From an uncultured Catenibacterium sp. (lineage in GTDB: Bacteria > Bacillota_I > Bacilli_A > Erysipelotrichales > Coprobacillaceae), in assembly GCF_900540665.1 (NCBI RefSeq), contig NZ_UQGV01000010.1:1-38716 (forward strand): a DNA stretch of 38,716 bases, given 5' to 3'. The first letter of the stretch is position 1, and each line of letters opens with the position of its first letter. Below are positions 20,642 to 29,882 of the stretch, piece after piece. Both the position numbers and the translations under genes were made by a program. Below the pieces are notes generated by a model. That model saw only the letters and a list, made by a program, of their open reading frames with translations, was not told where the DNA came from and searched no databases.

Positions 20642-21496
20642 ATAATACTTGATTAAGGCTTGTGTACCTAAGTCACCATAGCCTTCTTTTTCTAATTCCT
20701 GATAGTTTCTTAATACTGTTTCTAATACATTAAGTGTAATATCTGATTCTTTAGCTTCTTCATCTGCTAACTTCATATCTTTAATAAAGTGTTTCATAAA
20801 GAATCCTGGCTGATAATCATCCTTTAAGATCTTAGGTCCGAAAGCATCTAACTGATGACTTCCTGCAGCACCTGTAGAAACAGACTTTAATAGAACATCT
20901 AGATCTAATCCTTTACTAGAAGCATAAGTGAGTGCTTCACATACACCAGATAGTGCACCTGCAATCATAATTTGATTAGCCATCTTCGCATGCTGTCCAC
21001 TTCCACTAGGTCCCTGATAATTAATATTTGTTCCCATTGCCTTAAATAAAGGAAGACATGCTTCATAATCCTCTTTGTCTCCTCCTACAAGAATAGAAAG
21101 AGTCGCATTCTGAGCACCTGTATCTCCACCAGTCACTGGTGCATCTAATACGTGTAGATTTCTCTTTTTACCTTCTTCATATATTCTTTGATCAAGTGTA
21201 GGTGATGTAGTTGTCATATCAATAAGATATGTACCTTCCTTTACTGAATCAAGAATGTTGTTGTCATTAAAATAAACTTCTTCCACATCCTGTGGAAAAC
21301 CTACAATAGTCATCACTGCATCTACATCCTTTACACAATCATGAATTGTAGAATGAAGTATAGCACCCTTCTCTACTAAAGATGTCACCTTTTCTGGATG
21401 TCTTGCATAAATATGCATTTCATAACCAGCACCCATTAAATGACCTGCCATAGGTAACCCCATGATCCCTAAACCTATAAATCCAATCTTTTTCAT
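20630..21496 (-). CDS. NAD(P)-dependent beta-hydroxyacid dehydrogenase (3-hydroxyisobutyrate / tartronate-semialdehyde reductase type)
   Basis: The 288-residue protein has the Rossmann motif IGFIGLGIMGLPMAGHL, the substrate-binding DAPVTGGDTGAQ, and GSGQHAKMANQI with the catalytic lysine near residue 170. These place it in the beta-hydroxyacid dehydrogenase family with GarR and MmsB. It would oxidise or reduce small 2- or 3-hydroxy acids; the exact substrate is not predictable. ATG 21496 overlaps the upstream NimA-like gene by 4 bp, so it is the third gene of a coupled operon. Length normal. Confidence 0.88.
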   Translation of the reverse strand: MKKIGFIGLGIMGLPMAGHLMGAGYEMHIYARHPEKVTSLVEKGAILHSTIHDCVKDVDAVMTIVGFPQDVEEVYFNDNNILDSVKEGTYLIDMTTTSPTLDQRIYEEGKKRNLHVLDAPVTGGDTGAQNATLSILVGGDKEDYEACLPLFKAMGTNINYQGPSGSGQHAKMANQIMIAGALSGVCEALTYASSKGLDLDVLLKSVSTGAAGSHQLDAFGPKILKDDYQPGFFMKHFIKDMKLADEEAKESDITLNVLETVLRNYQELEKEGYGDLGTQALIKYYKKP

Positions 21497-22056
21497 CTTA
21501 TATGTTCCTTTCCTATCATATACTGCATATCTATTTCTAAGATATTCACATTATCTATCATTTGATCTGTAATATCTACCTTCTGTGTAGGACAAAGTGT
21601 ACGAATTAATGTGTCTAATACCTCTTTCTTTGTTTCCTTATTCATTACTTCTTCTAATACACCTAATATATAGACCGAACGATGATTGTGTGTTCTCTTT
21701 TCTTCATTGATTCCACAATCTTCTACGACAGTATAACTCACCTGTTTTCCTATTCCATTGATCTTATAACCTGTCTTAGATGTATGGAAATAGAGTTTTC
21801 CATTCATATAGACATGATCCAGAGGAATACTATAGGGTACTTCATTAAAGAATGAGAGAACACCATAAGAAATCTTATGAAGTATATTCATTGATTCATT
21901 ATAGTTTAATAGCTGTTTTGTTTTTCTCATCTTCCCTGGCACTTTAAAAGGGAGTAATGATTCCCAATCATCACTATAATGCATACAATGCTCACCTATT
22001 GGCATATCATCCTTCACAATAGTAAGTCCATCTTTAAATTTGTATAAGTAATCCAT
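21493..22056 (-). CDS. NimA-like flavoprotein (pyridoxamine 5'-phosphate oxidase fold)
   Basis: From about residue 42 the 187-residue protein follows the NimA/PNPOx-like pattern: MRKTKQLLNYNESMNILHKI, then YGVLSFFNEVPYSIPLDHVYMNGKLYFHTSKTGYKINGI. These split-barrel proteins bind FMN or related cofactors and reduce small molecules; a few confer nitroimidazole resistance. The first 40 residues, rich in Asp and Tyr, are an extension not usual in the family. An internal ATG at the MRKT position could be a second start. It overlaps both neighbours (23 bp with the HAD gene, 4 bp with the dehydrogenase). Function beyond flavin reduction is unknown. Confidence 0.75.
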   Translation of the reverse strand: MDYLYKFKDGLTIVKDDMPIGEHCMHYSDDWESLLPFKVPGKMRKTKQLLNYNESMNILHKISYGVLSFFNEVPYSIPLDHVYMNGKLYFHTSKTGYKINGIGKQVSYTVVEDCGINEEKRTHNHRSVYILGVLEEVMNKETKKEVLDTLIRTLCPTQKVDITDQMIDNVNILEIDMQYMIGKEHIR

Positions 22057-22852
22057 CTTCGTCCTCCATCATTTTCTGTATTGTCTTCATAACTCCATCA
22101 TGATCATTATCTTCTTGAGTCACAAAACCTGCTTTACTTTGTATAAAGTGATCTGCATTCTTCATTGCATAACTATAATAAGCATGTTTAAACATCGGTA
22201 GATCATTATCAGAATCTCCAAAGACCATTGTTTCTTCTTCTGATATACCTAGCTTATTCTGCAAGAAGACTACACTATCTGCTTTAGATTGTCCTTTCTT
22301 ATTGATATCAATCCAGCAGTCTCCTGATGGTTTAACTTCAAAACCTTTAATACAAGATAAAGGTCCTTCCAAACAGTTCTTCACTGGATCAATAGGATCA
22401 CAAACTGTAATCTTGAATATATCATCATCTATATCTTCTATTTCTTCTACATAAGAAATACTAAAGTGACTTGTATGTTTACTTATAAGTTCTTTATCCT
22501 TATTAAATGCATACATGGCTTTCTTACCACTTAACATAGGAGCCATTCCAATAAGAGTATTCACATAGTCAACTAGCTTATACACATCTTCTTTATTCAT
22601 ATAGTCTGCAAGCAATGTCTCTCCGTTATGTTGTATATAGCCACCATTTTCAGCCATAAGATATATAGTTTTATTATCTTTAAAGTATTTCTTCACTTCT
22701 CCCATCTGTCTTCCAGACGAAATCGCAAAAATGATATTTCTATCATATAATTCCTTATATATTTGATTGAAATGTGGAGGCAGTTTCTTCTGATTATCCA
22801 ACAAAGTACCGTCCATATCACAAATAATCATCTTAATTTGTGTAAATTTCAT
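22034..22852 (-). CDS. Cof-type HAD-IIB hydrolase
   Basis: The 272-residue phosphatase shows motif I ICDMDGTLLDNQ, motif II ISSGRQ, the IIB cap with SGKKAMYAF and GDCWIDINKKGQSKADSV (lysine motif), and motif IV VFGDSDNDLPMF. Cof-type enzymes dephosphorylate sugar phosphates, pyridoxal phosphate or flavin precursors. ATG 22852 is chosen because GAGGTG lies six bases upstream; a longer frame to 22873 has no ribosome site. It is the first gene of a minus-strand operon and lies divergent to the GntR regulator, which may control it. Pairing with a flavin/PLP-fold protein is suggestive but not proof of a cofactor role. Confidence 0.88.
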   Translation of the reverse strand: MKFTQIKMIICDMDGTLLDNQKKLPPHFNQIYKELYDRNIIFAISSGRQMGEVKKYFKDNKTIYLMAENGGYIQHNGETLLADYMNKEDVYKLVDYVNTLIGMAPMLSGKKAMYAFNKDKELISKHTSHFSISYVEEIEDIDDDIFKITVCDPIDPVKNCLEGPLSCIKGFEVKPSGDCWIDINKKGQSKADSVVFLQNKLGISEEETMVFGDSDNDLPMFKHAYYSYAMKNADHFIQSKAGFVTQEDNDHDGVMKTIQKMMEDEDGLLIQI

Positions 22853-22939
22853 ACTTTTCACCTCAAAATGCATTATATCACTATTTTCATACTAGACCAA
22901 AAAGTTAGGTTGTGTTAATATGTGGGCGGTGATGAAAAA

Positions 22940-23635
22940 ATGTCAAAATATCAAGAAGTAGTGGAAGATATTATCCACAAAATAGAAACAAATGAGTATA
23001 CTGATAAGCTGCCAACAGAAGATCAGTTAATTGAACAATATCAGGTAAGTAGAAATACAATTAGAAATGCGATTCGTACATTAAAGAAACAAGGTACTTT
23101 ATTCTCTATTCAGGGAAGTGGTGTTTTTGTACGTCATACAAGAGATGATGATTCTTTATGGATGAATGGATCTCGTGGTATTACAGAGAATGCCCCTCGC
23201 CATGATATTACAACTGAAGTGAAGGGATTCCATATTATGATGGCTGGAGAAGAACTTTCAAAACGTATGCAATGTGAACTCACTACCCCTATCTATTATA
23301 TAGAAAGAATTAGAAAGATGGATGGTGTACCAATGGCTATTGAGTATACATACTACAATAAGGATCTTGTTCCTTCACTTGATCGTCGTATTGCGAGTCA
23401 GTCAATCTATACTTATATTAAGAATGATTTGAAATTAAGTATTGGTTTTGCGGATAAATATTTCCATGTTAAAAAGTTAAGTGCACAGGAAGCAGCTATT
23501 TTGGGATTAGAAGAAGGTAGTCCTGCATTAGAAGTAGAAGACTATGTGCATCTTTCTAATGGACAGTTATTTAATGTGTCTCGTATTGTGTATAACTACA
23601 AGACAACTCATTTCTATGCATCTAATGTAGATTAA
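22940..23635 (+). CDS. GntR-family regulator with UTRA effector domain (HutC subfamily)
   Basis: The 231-residue protein begins with a GntR winged helix (MSKYQEVVEDIIHKIETNEY, then LPTEDQLIEQYQVSRNTIRNAIRTLKKQGTL with GSGVFV wing), followed from about residue 80 by a UTRA ligand-binding domain (YYIERIRKMDGVPMAIEYTYYN). Such regulators respond to sugar phosphates or amines. ATG 22940 is used; a GTG at 22922 is in frame but GGTGATG lies directly before 22940. Divergent orientation to the HAD-NimA-dehydrogenase operon makes that operon its likely target. A terminator follows. Confidence 0.88.
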   Translation: MSKYQEVVEDIIHKIETNEYTDKLPTEDQLIEQYQVSRNTIRNAIRTLKKQGTLFSIQGSGVFVRHTRDDDSLWMNGSRGITENAPRHDITTEVKGFHIMMAGEELSKRMQCELTTPIYYIERIRKMDGVPMAIEYTYYNKDLVPSLDRRIASQSIYTYIKNDLKLSIGFADKYFHVKKLSAQEAAILGLEEGSPALEVEDYVHLSNGQLFNVSRIVYNYKTTHFYASNVD

Positions 23636-23640
23636 GAAAA

Positions 23641-23666
23641 AAAAAGAACCTCGCAGGGTTCTTTTT
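23641..23666 (+). terminator. Terminator of the GntR gene
   Basis: The 10-bp stem AAAAAGAACC/GGTTCTTTTT has a six-base loop and ends in T-rich sequence. Confidence 0.8.
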
Positions 23667-23921
23667 CTTATCTAGAGGCAATATGCAGTGAGGAACAATC
23701 CGGATTATATATTCGCAGTATTTAGGAATGACAATAAGTTGATAGGCATTAATTGAGAAATGGTTTTATAATATTTTGTCCTTCTGCAATTTCAAGCAGT
23801 CATTTATTTGCGTTCTAGATTCTATGGGTATTATAGTACGTATGCGCTTGCATTTCAATATTAATACCAATGATTTTTGCATATTTTTTAATCTTGATAA
23901 TGGAGTAAGGAGTTTTTTAGT

Positions 23922-25205
23922 ATGAAATGGTTGATATTTATCATTATTTTGATACAGACAGGATATCGATTTATATTAGACAGTATAAAGAATAAACAGA
24001 GAAAGAAACCACTACCTGTTGAAGTGAGTGATATATATGATCAAAAGCGTTATGAATCTTTCTTAAGTTATGAGAAGGATTATGGTCATATGAAGTTATG
24101 TAATAGATTATTCATATTATTAGTGTATGCATTCTATTTGTTCTCCCCTTTCTTATCTTATATAGATAGACTTCCTTTAAATGTGTATACACGTTTCTTT
24201 GTGACATTACTTAGTATTTCATTGATTAATAGAGTTGTCAGTATATGCTTTGATTATTATGCCACATTTAAAATAGAAGAGAAGTATGGCAAGAATAAAA
24301 AGACAATAAGCGTGTTTATAAAAGATGAAATTGTAGAAACAGTACTAGACTTAGTTCTTTCTTTCATCCTTTATCTACCTTGTCTTTATATTCTTGAACA
24401 TATTGAAAGATGGACACATCACTTTTCTATTACTTATATACAATCTTTGGTGTTATGTTTAGGTCTGTTAGGTATTAGTTTTATCCTCTATTTAATTGTA
24501 TTAGGAATCAGTTATATGTATTTAAGAGTCCAGTATACGTTTACTGAATTAGAAGACAATGAACTAAGACATAAAATAGAAGAACTGATGAAAGATTGTC
24601 CTAAGAAAGTGAAACATATTAAGGTATACAATGAATCCAAGAAATCCACTGGTAAGAATGCCTTCTTATTAAAGATGTTGTGGTATAAGGAGTTTGGAAT
24701 TGCAGATAACTTTCTTGATGAGAATTCTGAAGGAGAACTTCTTGCAGTCCTCTCTCATGAAATAGGACATCTCAAACATAAAAAGAATATCTTTAACTAT
24801 ATGAAATATATTGTATTATGTATTCTATTTATATTTGTAGTTTACATGATTCCTCATGGAGAGTTATGTATAGTCTTATCAGAAAGAGCATTAAAGAGCT
24901 TTGGTCTTATTCATATGAACTATGATTTGATCTTTCTATGTTTAAGTATAATCATCTCCCCTATTATGTATATATGTTCTCTCTATATGAATTATGTATC
25001 AAGAAGAGAAGAGTATGAGGCAGATGATCAGGCAGTACATAATGGTTACGGAGAAGAATTAATCACTACATTTAAGCGTATTTCCAGTGATGAACTGATA
25101 GATATCTATCCAGCAGACTTCATTGAATATACCTCTTATGATCATCCAGGTATGTATCATCGTATTAAGCATATACAAGAAGAAATGAGAAACCGAAAGC
25201 CGTAA
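23922..25205 (+). CDS. Ste24-like M48 family membrane metalloprotease
   Basis: The 427-residue membrane protease has the zinc motif HEIGH at residues 279-283 (SHEIGHLKHKK) and a third ligand in the downstream EEYEADDQAV (about residue 365). Membrane helices lie at the N terminus (residues 1-17), around 65-125, 140-195 and 290-350, the Ste24/HtpX-type layout. It likely degrades or processes membrane proteins. GGAGTAAGGAG lies before ATG 23922. Alone, with its own terminator, upstream of gltB. The larger length and N-terminal helices favour the Ste24 branch over HtpX. Confidence 0.88.
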   Translation: MKWLIFIIILIQTGYRFILDSIKNKQRKKPLPVEVSDIYDQKRYESFLSYEKDYGHMKLCNRLFILLVYAFYLFSPFLSYIDRLPLNVYTRFFVTLLSISLINRVVSICFDYYATFKIEEKYGKNKKTISVFIKDEIVETVLDLVLSFILYLPCLYILEHIERWTHHFSITYIQSLVLCLGLLGISFILYLIVLGISYMYLRVQYTFTELEDNELRHKIEELMKDCPKKVKHIKVYNESKKSTGKNAFLLKMLWYKEFGIADNFLDENSEGELLAVLSHEIGHLKHKKNIFNYMKYIVLCILFIFVVYMIPHGELCIVLSERALKSFGLIHMNYDLIFLCLSIIISPIMYICSLYMNYVSRREEYEADDQAVHNGYGEELITTFKRISSDELIDIYPADFIEYTSYDHPGMYHRIKHIQEEMRNRKP

Positions 25206-25220
25206 AGGCTTTCTTTTTTT
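25195..25220 (+). terminator. Terminator of the M48 protease gene
   Basis: The stem GAAAGCC/GGCTTTC is followed by seven T; it overlaps the stop codon. Confidence 0.8.
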
Positions 25221-25312
25221 ATCCTATATTTCGTTTAAAAGAAGTTATATGGTATATATTTTCGTTGAATCATAAAATTATGAAAGTTTTATCACTTTTA
25301 TAACAATTTTTC

Positions 25313-25341
25313 TTTACAATGATAAAAATATTTTGTACTAT
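25313..25341 (+). promoter_or_regulatory. Candidate gltBD promoter
   Basis: TTTACA (25313-25318), 17 bp, TACTAT (25336-25341), with AGGAGGTG about 15 bases further on before ATG 25369. The AT-rich 25240-25312 could hold regulator sites but no clear box is evident. Confidence 0.45.
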
Positions 25342-25368
25342 AGGTTCACTTATATAGGAGGTGTGTGC

Positions 25369-28300
25369 ATGAACAAAGGTTTATATGATTCATCTTTTGA
25401 ACATGATAACTGTGGTATTGGTGCAGTTGTTAATATCAAAGGTGTAAAAACGCATATGACAGTATCAAATGCGTTAAAGATTGTAGAACAGTTAGAGCAT
25501 AGAGCTGGTAAAGATGCAAAGGGAGAAACAGGTGATGGTGTTGGTATCCTCACACAGATTCCTTATACATTCTTTAAAAAGAGTATTAAGGATTTCCAGT
25601 TACCTAAGGAAGGTCATTATGGTGTTGGTCAGTTCTTCTTCCCTATGAATGAACTAGAAAGACATCAGGCAATGACTATGTTTGAAAAGATTATTACTAA
25701 GGAAGGTATGACTTTCCTTGGATGGAGAAAGGTAGAAACTCATAAAGAGGTATTAGGTACTAAAGCGATTGAAGCGATGCCTTATATTATGCAGGGATTC
25801 GTAAAGAAACCTGATGATTGTGAAGTAGGTCTTTCTTTTGATCGTCTTCTTTATCAAGCAAGAAGAATTTTTGAACAGAGTAATGAAAATACTTATGTAT
25901 GTTCATTATCTAGCCGTACTATTGTATATAAAGGTATGTTTCTTGTAGGACAGCTTAGAAGCTTCTTCCAGGACTTACAGGATGATGATTATAAGAGTGC
26001 AATCGCATTAGTGCATTCTCGTTTCTCTACAAATACTAATCCATCATGGCAAAGAGCACATCCAAACCGCTTTATTGTCCACAATGGTGAAATTAATACA
26101 ATTAGAGGTAATGCGAACAACATGCTTTCTCGTGAAGAAAACATGAAATGTGATGTATTAGATACAGAAAAAGTATTCCCTGTTGTAGATGTAAATGGTT
26201 CAGACTCTGCGATGTTGGATAACACATTAGAATTCTTAGTCATGAGTGGTATGGAACTTCCTCGTGCTGTCATGATGTGTATTCCAGAACCATGGGAAAA
26301 CAATCCTTCTATGTCTAAAAAGAAGAAGGATTTCTATGCTTATAATGCAACAGTCATGGAACCTTGGGATGGTCCTGCTTCTATTTTATTCTCTGATGGT
26401 GAATTAATGGGTGCTGTCCTAGATAGAAATGGTTTAAGACCTTCTCGTTACTATATTACTAAAGACTCTTATCTCATCTTATCTTCTGAAGTCGGTTCTT
26501 TAGAAATTCCTACAGAAGATATTGTGGTTAAGGATCGTTTACGTCCTGGTAAGATGCTTCTTGTAGATACTAAGAAGGGTGTTCTTATTAATGATGAAGA
26601 GTTAAAGAACTATTATGCACAAAAGGAACCTTATGGTGAATGGCTTGATTCCCATTTAGCATATTTAAAGGATTTAAAGATTCCTAATGAACGTGTTGAA
26701 GTAATTAGTGATGAAAAACTAGAAACTTTGCAGACTGCATTTGGTTATAAATACGAAGACATTAAAGACTATATTATCCCAATGGCAATGAATGGTAATG
26801 AACCAATTATCGCAATGGGTAATGATGCCCCTCTTGCCGCAATGAGTACTATGCATCAGCCACTCTTTAATTACTTTAAACAGTTATTTGCTCAGGTAAC
26901 TAACCCTCCTATCGATTCTATTCGTGAAGAGATTGTAACATCTACTTCATTAGACATTGGTACTGAAGGAAATATCTTAAATGATTCACCTGATAACTGT
27001 CGTTTATTACATATTCATAACCCTATTCTTACTAATACAGATATTCTTAAGTTAAAGCATCTCCATACAGATGATTTTGAAAGTGAAACTATTTCTACAC
27101 TTTATTATAAGAATACATCACTTAAAAAGGCTTTAGATCACCTCTTTATTGAAGTAGATAAAGCATATCATCGTGGCGCAAATATTATTATTCTTTCAGA
27201 CCGTGGTGTAGATGATAACCATTGTGCTATTCCTGCATTACTTGCAGTCGCAAGTGTTAACTCTTATTTAGTACGTACTAAAAAGAGAATGAAGATGGCT
27301 TTAATTATTGAATCTGGTGAAACAAGAGAAGTACATCATTTCGCAACTCTACTTGGTTATGGTGCAAGTGCTATTAATGCTTATCTTGTTCAGGATACAA
27401 TTCATCAGGCTGTAGAAGATGGTTTATTAGAAAAAGATTACTATGCCGCAGTAGAAGATTATAATCATGCCGTACTTTCTGGTATTGTCAAGATTGCCTC
27501 TAAGATGGGTATTTCTACTTTACAATCTTATCGTGGTTCTCAGAACTTTGAAGCCATTGGTATTTCTAAAGAAGTGATTGATACATACTTCCCTCATACA
27601 GTAAGTAGAGTAGAAGGTATTACTTTAAAAGATATTGAAGCTGATACAAATGCTTTAAATAATCAGGCTTTTGATCCTCTTGGATATGATGTAAATCCTA
27701 CACTTGATTCTGGAGGATTCCATAAAGAAAGAAGCCATAAAGAAAAACATCTTTATAACCCTAAGACAATCCACTTATTACAGCAGGCAAGCCGTTTAGG
27801 TGATTATAAGTTATTTAAAGAATTCTCTGAAACTATTACTCAGGAAGAAGAAGGTATTAACTTACGTGGTTTATTAGATTTCGACTTCAGTAAGAGAAAA
27901 CCTATTCCTCTAGAAGAGGTAGAACCTGTAGAAAACATTGTGAAACGTTTTAAGACAGGTGCTATGAGTTATGGTTCTATTTCTAAAGAAGCTCATGAAA
28001 CAATGGCTATTGCGATGAATAGATTACATGGTAAGAGTAACTCAGGTGAAGGTGGAGAAGATGCAGAACGTTTTGTGACTCGTCCTAATGGAGACTCTAC
28101 ATGTTCAGCTATTAAACAGGTAGCCAGTGGTCGTTTTGGTGTAACAAGTGAATACTTATGTTCTGCCAATGAAATTCAGATCAAGATGGCTCAGGGTGCA
28201 AAACCTGGTGAAGGTGGACACTTACCTGCTGGTAAGGTTTATCCTTGGATTGCGAAGACTCGTCATAGTACTCCAGGTGTATCATTAATCTCTCCACCAC

Positions 28301-29880
28301 CACATCATGATATTTATTCTATTGAAGACTTAGCACAGTTGATTTATGACTTAAAGAATGCGAATGAAGCAGCGCGTATTAGTGTTAAGTTAGTATCTGA
28401 AGCAGGTGTTGGTACTGTTGCATCAGGTGTAGCCAAAGCAGGTGCTCAGGTTATTCTTATTTCTGGTTATGATGGTGGTACGGGTGCAGCACCTAGAAAC
28501 TCAGTTTATAGTGCAGGTCTTCCTTGGGAATTAGGTCTTGCGGAAGCACATCAGACATTAATCATGAACGATTTAAGAGACCGTGTTGTGATTGAAACAG
28601 ATGGTAAATTATTAACTGGTAGAGATCTTGCGATTGCATGCTTACTAGGTGCAGAAGAATATGGTTTTGCGACAGCACCACTTATTACTATGGGATGCGT
28701 TATGATGCGTGTATGTAACTTAGATACATGTCCTGTAGGTGTTGCGACTCAGAACCCTATCTTACGTAAGAGATTTACAGGTAAACCTGAATATGTAGTG
28801 AACTTCATGCAGTTTGTCGCAGAAGAAATGCGTGAATATATGGCACAGCTAGGATTTAGAACTATTGATGAAATGGTTGGTCATACAGACTTATTAAAGA
28901 AGAAGGATATCGCAGATCAGTATCATATGGACTTATCTAAAATCTTAGATAGCACATATGCGAATGATGCACATAACTGCTTTAATCCAGCTCATGTATA
29001 TGACTTTAAATTAAATGAAGTACTTGATACAAAGGTATTATTAAAGACTCTAGAACAGGCTTCAAAATCTCATAAGAAGACAGAAGTTTCTGTAGAAGTC
29101 TCTAATACAGACCGTTCATTTGGTACAATCCTTGGTTCTCATATTACTAAGACTTTAGGTAATTTTGTGGAAGATGACTTCATTACAGTGCGTGCATTTG
29201 GTGCAGGTGGGCAGAGTTTTGGTGCCTTTATTCCTAAAGGACTCACTCTTGAATTAACAGGTGATTCTAATGACTACTTAGGTAAAGGATTATCTGGTGG
29301 TAAGATTATTGTGAAGACACCTCATGAAGCCACATTCAAAGCAGAAGACAATATTATTATTGGTAATGTTGCCTTATATGGTGCAACAAGTGGTGAAGCT
29401 TATATCAATGGTGTTGCTGGAGAACGTTTCTGTGTAAGAAACTCTGGCGCCAAGGCTGTTGTAGAAGGTGTTGGTGACCATGCGTTAGAATATATGACAG
29501 GCGGTTTAGTTGTTATTTTAGGTGAAACAGGTAGAAATGTTGCTGCTGGTATGAGTGGTGGTATTGCATATATCTATGATCCAAATAATGATTTATATGA
29601 AAAATTAAATGGTGCACTTGTAGAATATTCTGAAGTGAACAAGCCATATGATATTAAGACAGTAAGAGAATTAATTGAAAATCATTATAAGTATACTGGT
29701 TCAGAGAAAGCCAAGATGTTCTTAGATGATTTCAAGACATATATTGGTAAGTTTAAGAAGATCATTCCACATGATTATAAGAAGATGATGGATCTGATTG
29801 CTTATTATCAGTCACAGGGTCTAGATGAAGATCAGGCTAAGGTAGAAGCATTTAATGCCTCTATGAAAGGAGGAAAATAG
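25369..29880 (+). CDS. gltB: Glutamate synthase, large subunit (NADPH-GOGAT alpha chain)
   Basis: The 1,503-residue enzyme converts glutamine and 2-oxoglutarate to two glutamates. The class-II glutaminase domain comes first, with the nucleophile Cys15 in DNCGIGAVV after a short propeptide. Then follow a central domain, the FMN/2-oxoglutarate barrel (about residues 850-1200) with the 3Fe-4S cysteines Cys1110, Cys1116 and Cys1121 (CVMMRVCNLDTC), and a C-terminal GXGXG beta-helix domain with GATSGEAYINGVAGERF. The start is ATG 25369, set by AGGAGGTG; the frame extends earlier without support. It ends in TAG two bases before the gltD ATG, so the pair is coupled. Confidence 0.97.
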   Translation: MNKGLYDSSFEHDNCGIGAVVNIKGVKTHMTVSNALKIVEQLEHRAGKDAKGETGDGVGILTQIPYTFFKKSIKDFQLPKEGHYGVGQFFFPMNELERHQAMTMFEKIITKEGMTFLGWRKVETHKEVLGTKAIEAMPYIMQGFVKKPDDCEVGLSFDRLLYQARRIFEQSNENTYVCSLSSRTIVYKGMFLVGQLRSFFQDLQDDDYKSAIALVHSRFSTNTNPSWQRAHPNRFIVHNGEINTIRGNANNMLSREENMKCDVLDTEKVFPVVDVNGSDSAMLDNTLEFLVMSGMELPRAVMMCIPEPWENNPSMSKKKKDFYAYNATVMEPWDGPASILFSDGELMGAVLDRNGLRPSRYYITKDSYLILSSEVGSLEIPTEDIVVKDRLRPGKMLLVDTKKGVLINDEELKNYYAQKEPYGEWLDSHLAYLKDLKIPNERVEVISDEKLETLQTAFGYKYEDIKDYIIPMAMNGNEPIIAMGNDAPLAAMSTMHQPLFNYFKQLFAQVTNPPIDSIREEIVTSTSLDIGTEGNILNDSPDNCRLLHIHNPILTNTDILKLKHLHTDDFESETISTLYYKNTSLKKALDHLFIEVDKAYHRGANIIILSDRGVDDNHCAIPALLAVASVNSYLVRTKKRMKMALIIESGETREVHHFATLLGYGASAINAYLVQDTIHQAVEDGLLEKDYYAAVEDYNHAVLSGIVKIASKMGISTLQSYRGSQNFEAIGISKEVIDTYFPHTVSRVEGITLKDIEADTNALNNQAFDPLGYDVNPTLDSGGFHKERSHKEKHLYNPKTIHLLQQASRLGDYKLFKEFSETITQEEEGINLRGLLDFDFSKRKPIPLEEVEPVENIVKRFKTGAMSYGSISKEAHETMAIAMNRLHGKSNSGEGGEDAERFVTRPNGDSTCSAIKQVASGRFGVTSEYLCSANEIQIKMAQGAKPGEGGHLPAGKVYPWIAKTRHSTPGVSLISPPPHHDIYSIEDLAQLIYDLKNANEAARISVKLVSEAGVGTVASGVAKAGAQVILISGYDGGTGAAPRNSVYSAGLPWELGLAEAHQTLIMNDLRDRVVIETDGKLLTGRDLAIACLLGAEEYGFATAPLITMGCVMMRVCNLDTCPVGVATQNPILRKRFTGKPEYVVNFMQFVAEEMREYMAQLGFRTIDEMVGHTDLLKKKDIADQYHMDLSKILDSTYANDAHNCFNPAHVYDFKLNEVLDTKVLLKTLEQASKSHKKTEVSVEVSNTDRSFGTILGSHITKTLGNFVEDDFITVRAFGAGGQSFGAFIPKGLTLELTGDSNDYLGKGLSGGKIIVKTPHEATFKAEDNIIIGNVALYGATSGEAYINGVAGERFCVRNSGAKAVVEGVGDHALEYMTGGLVVILGETGRNVAAGMSGGIAYIYDPNNDLYEKLNGALVEYSEVNKPYDIKTVRELIENHYKYTGSEKAKMFLDDFKTYIGKFKKIIPHDYKKMMDLIAYYQSQGLDEDQAKVEAFNASMKGGK

Positions 29881-29882
29881 TC

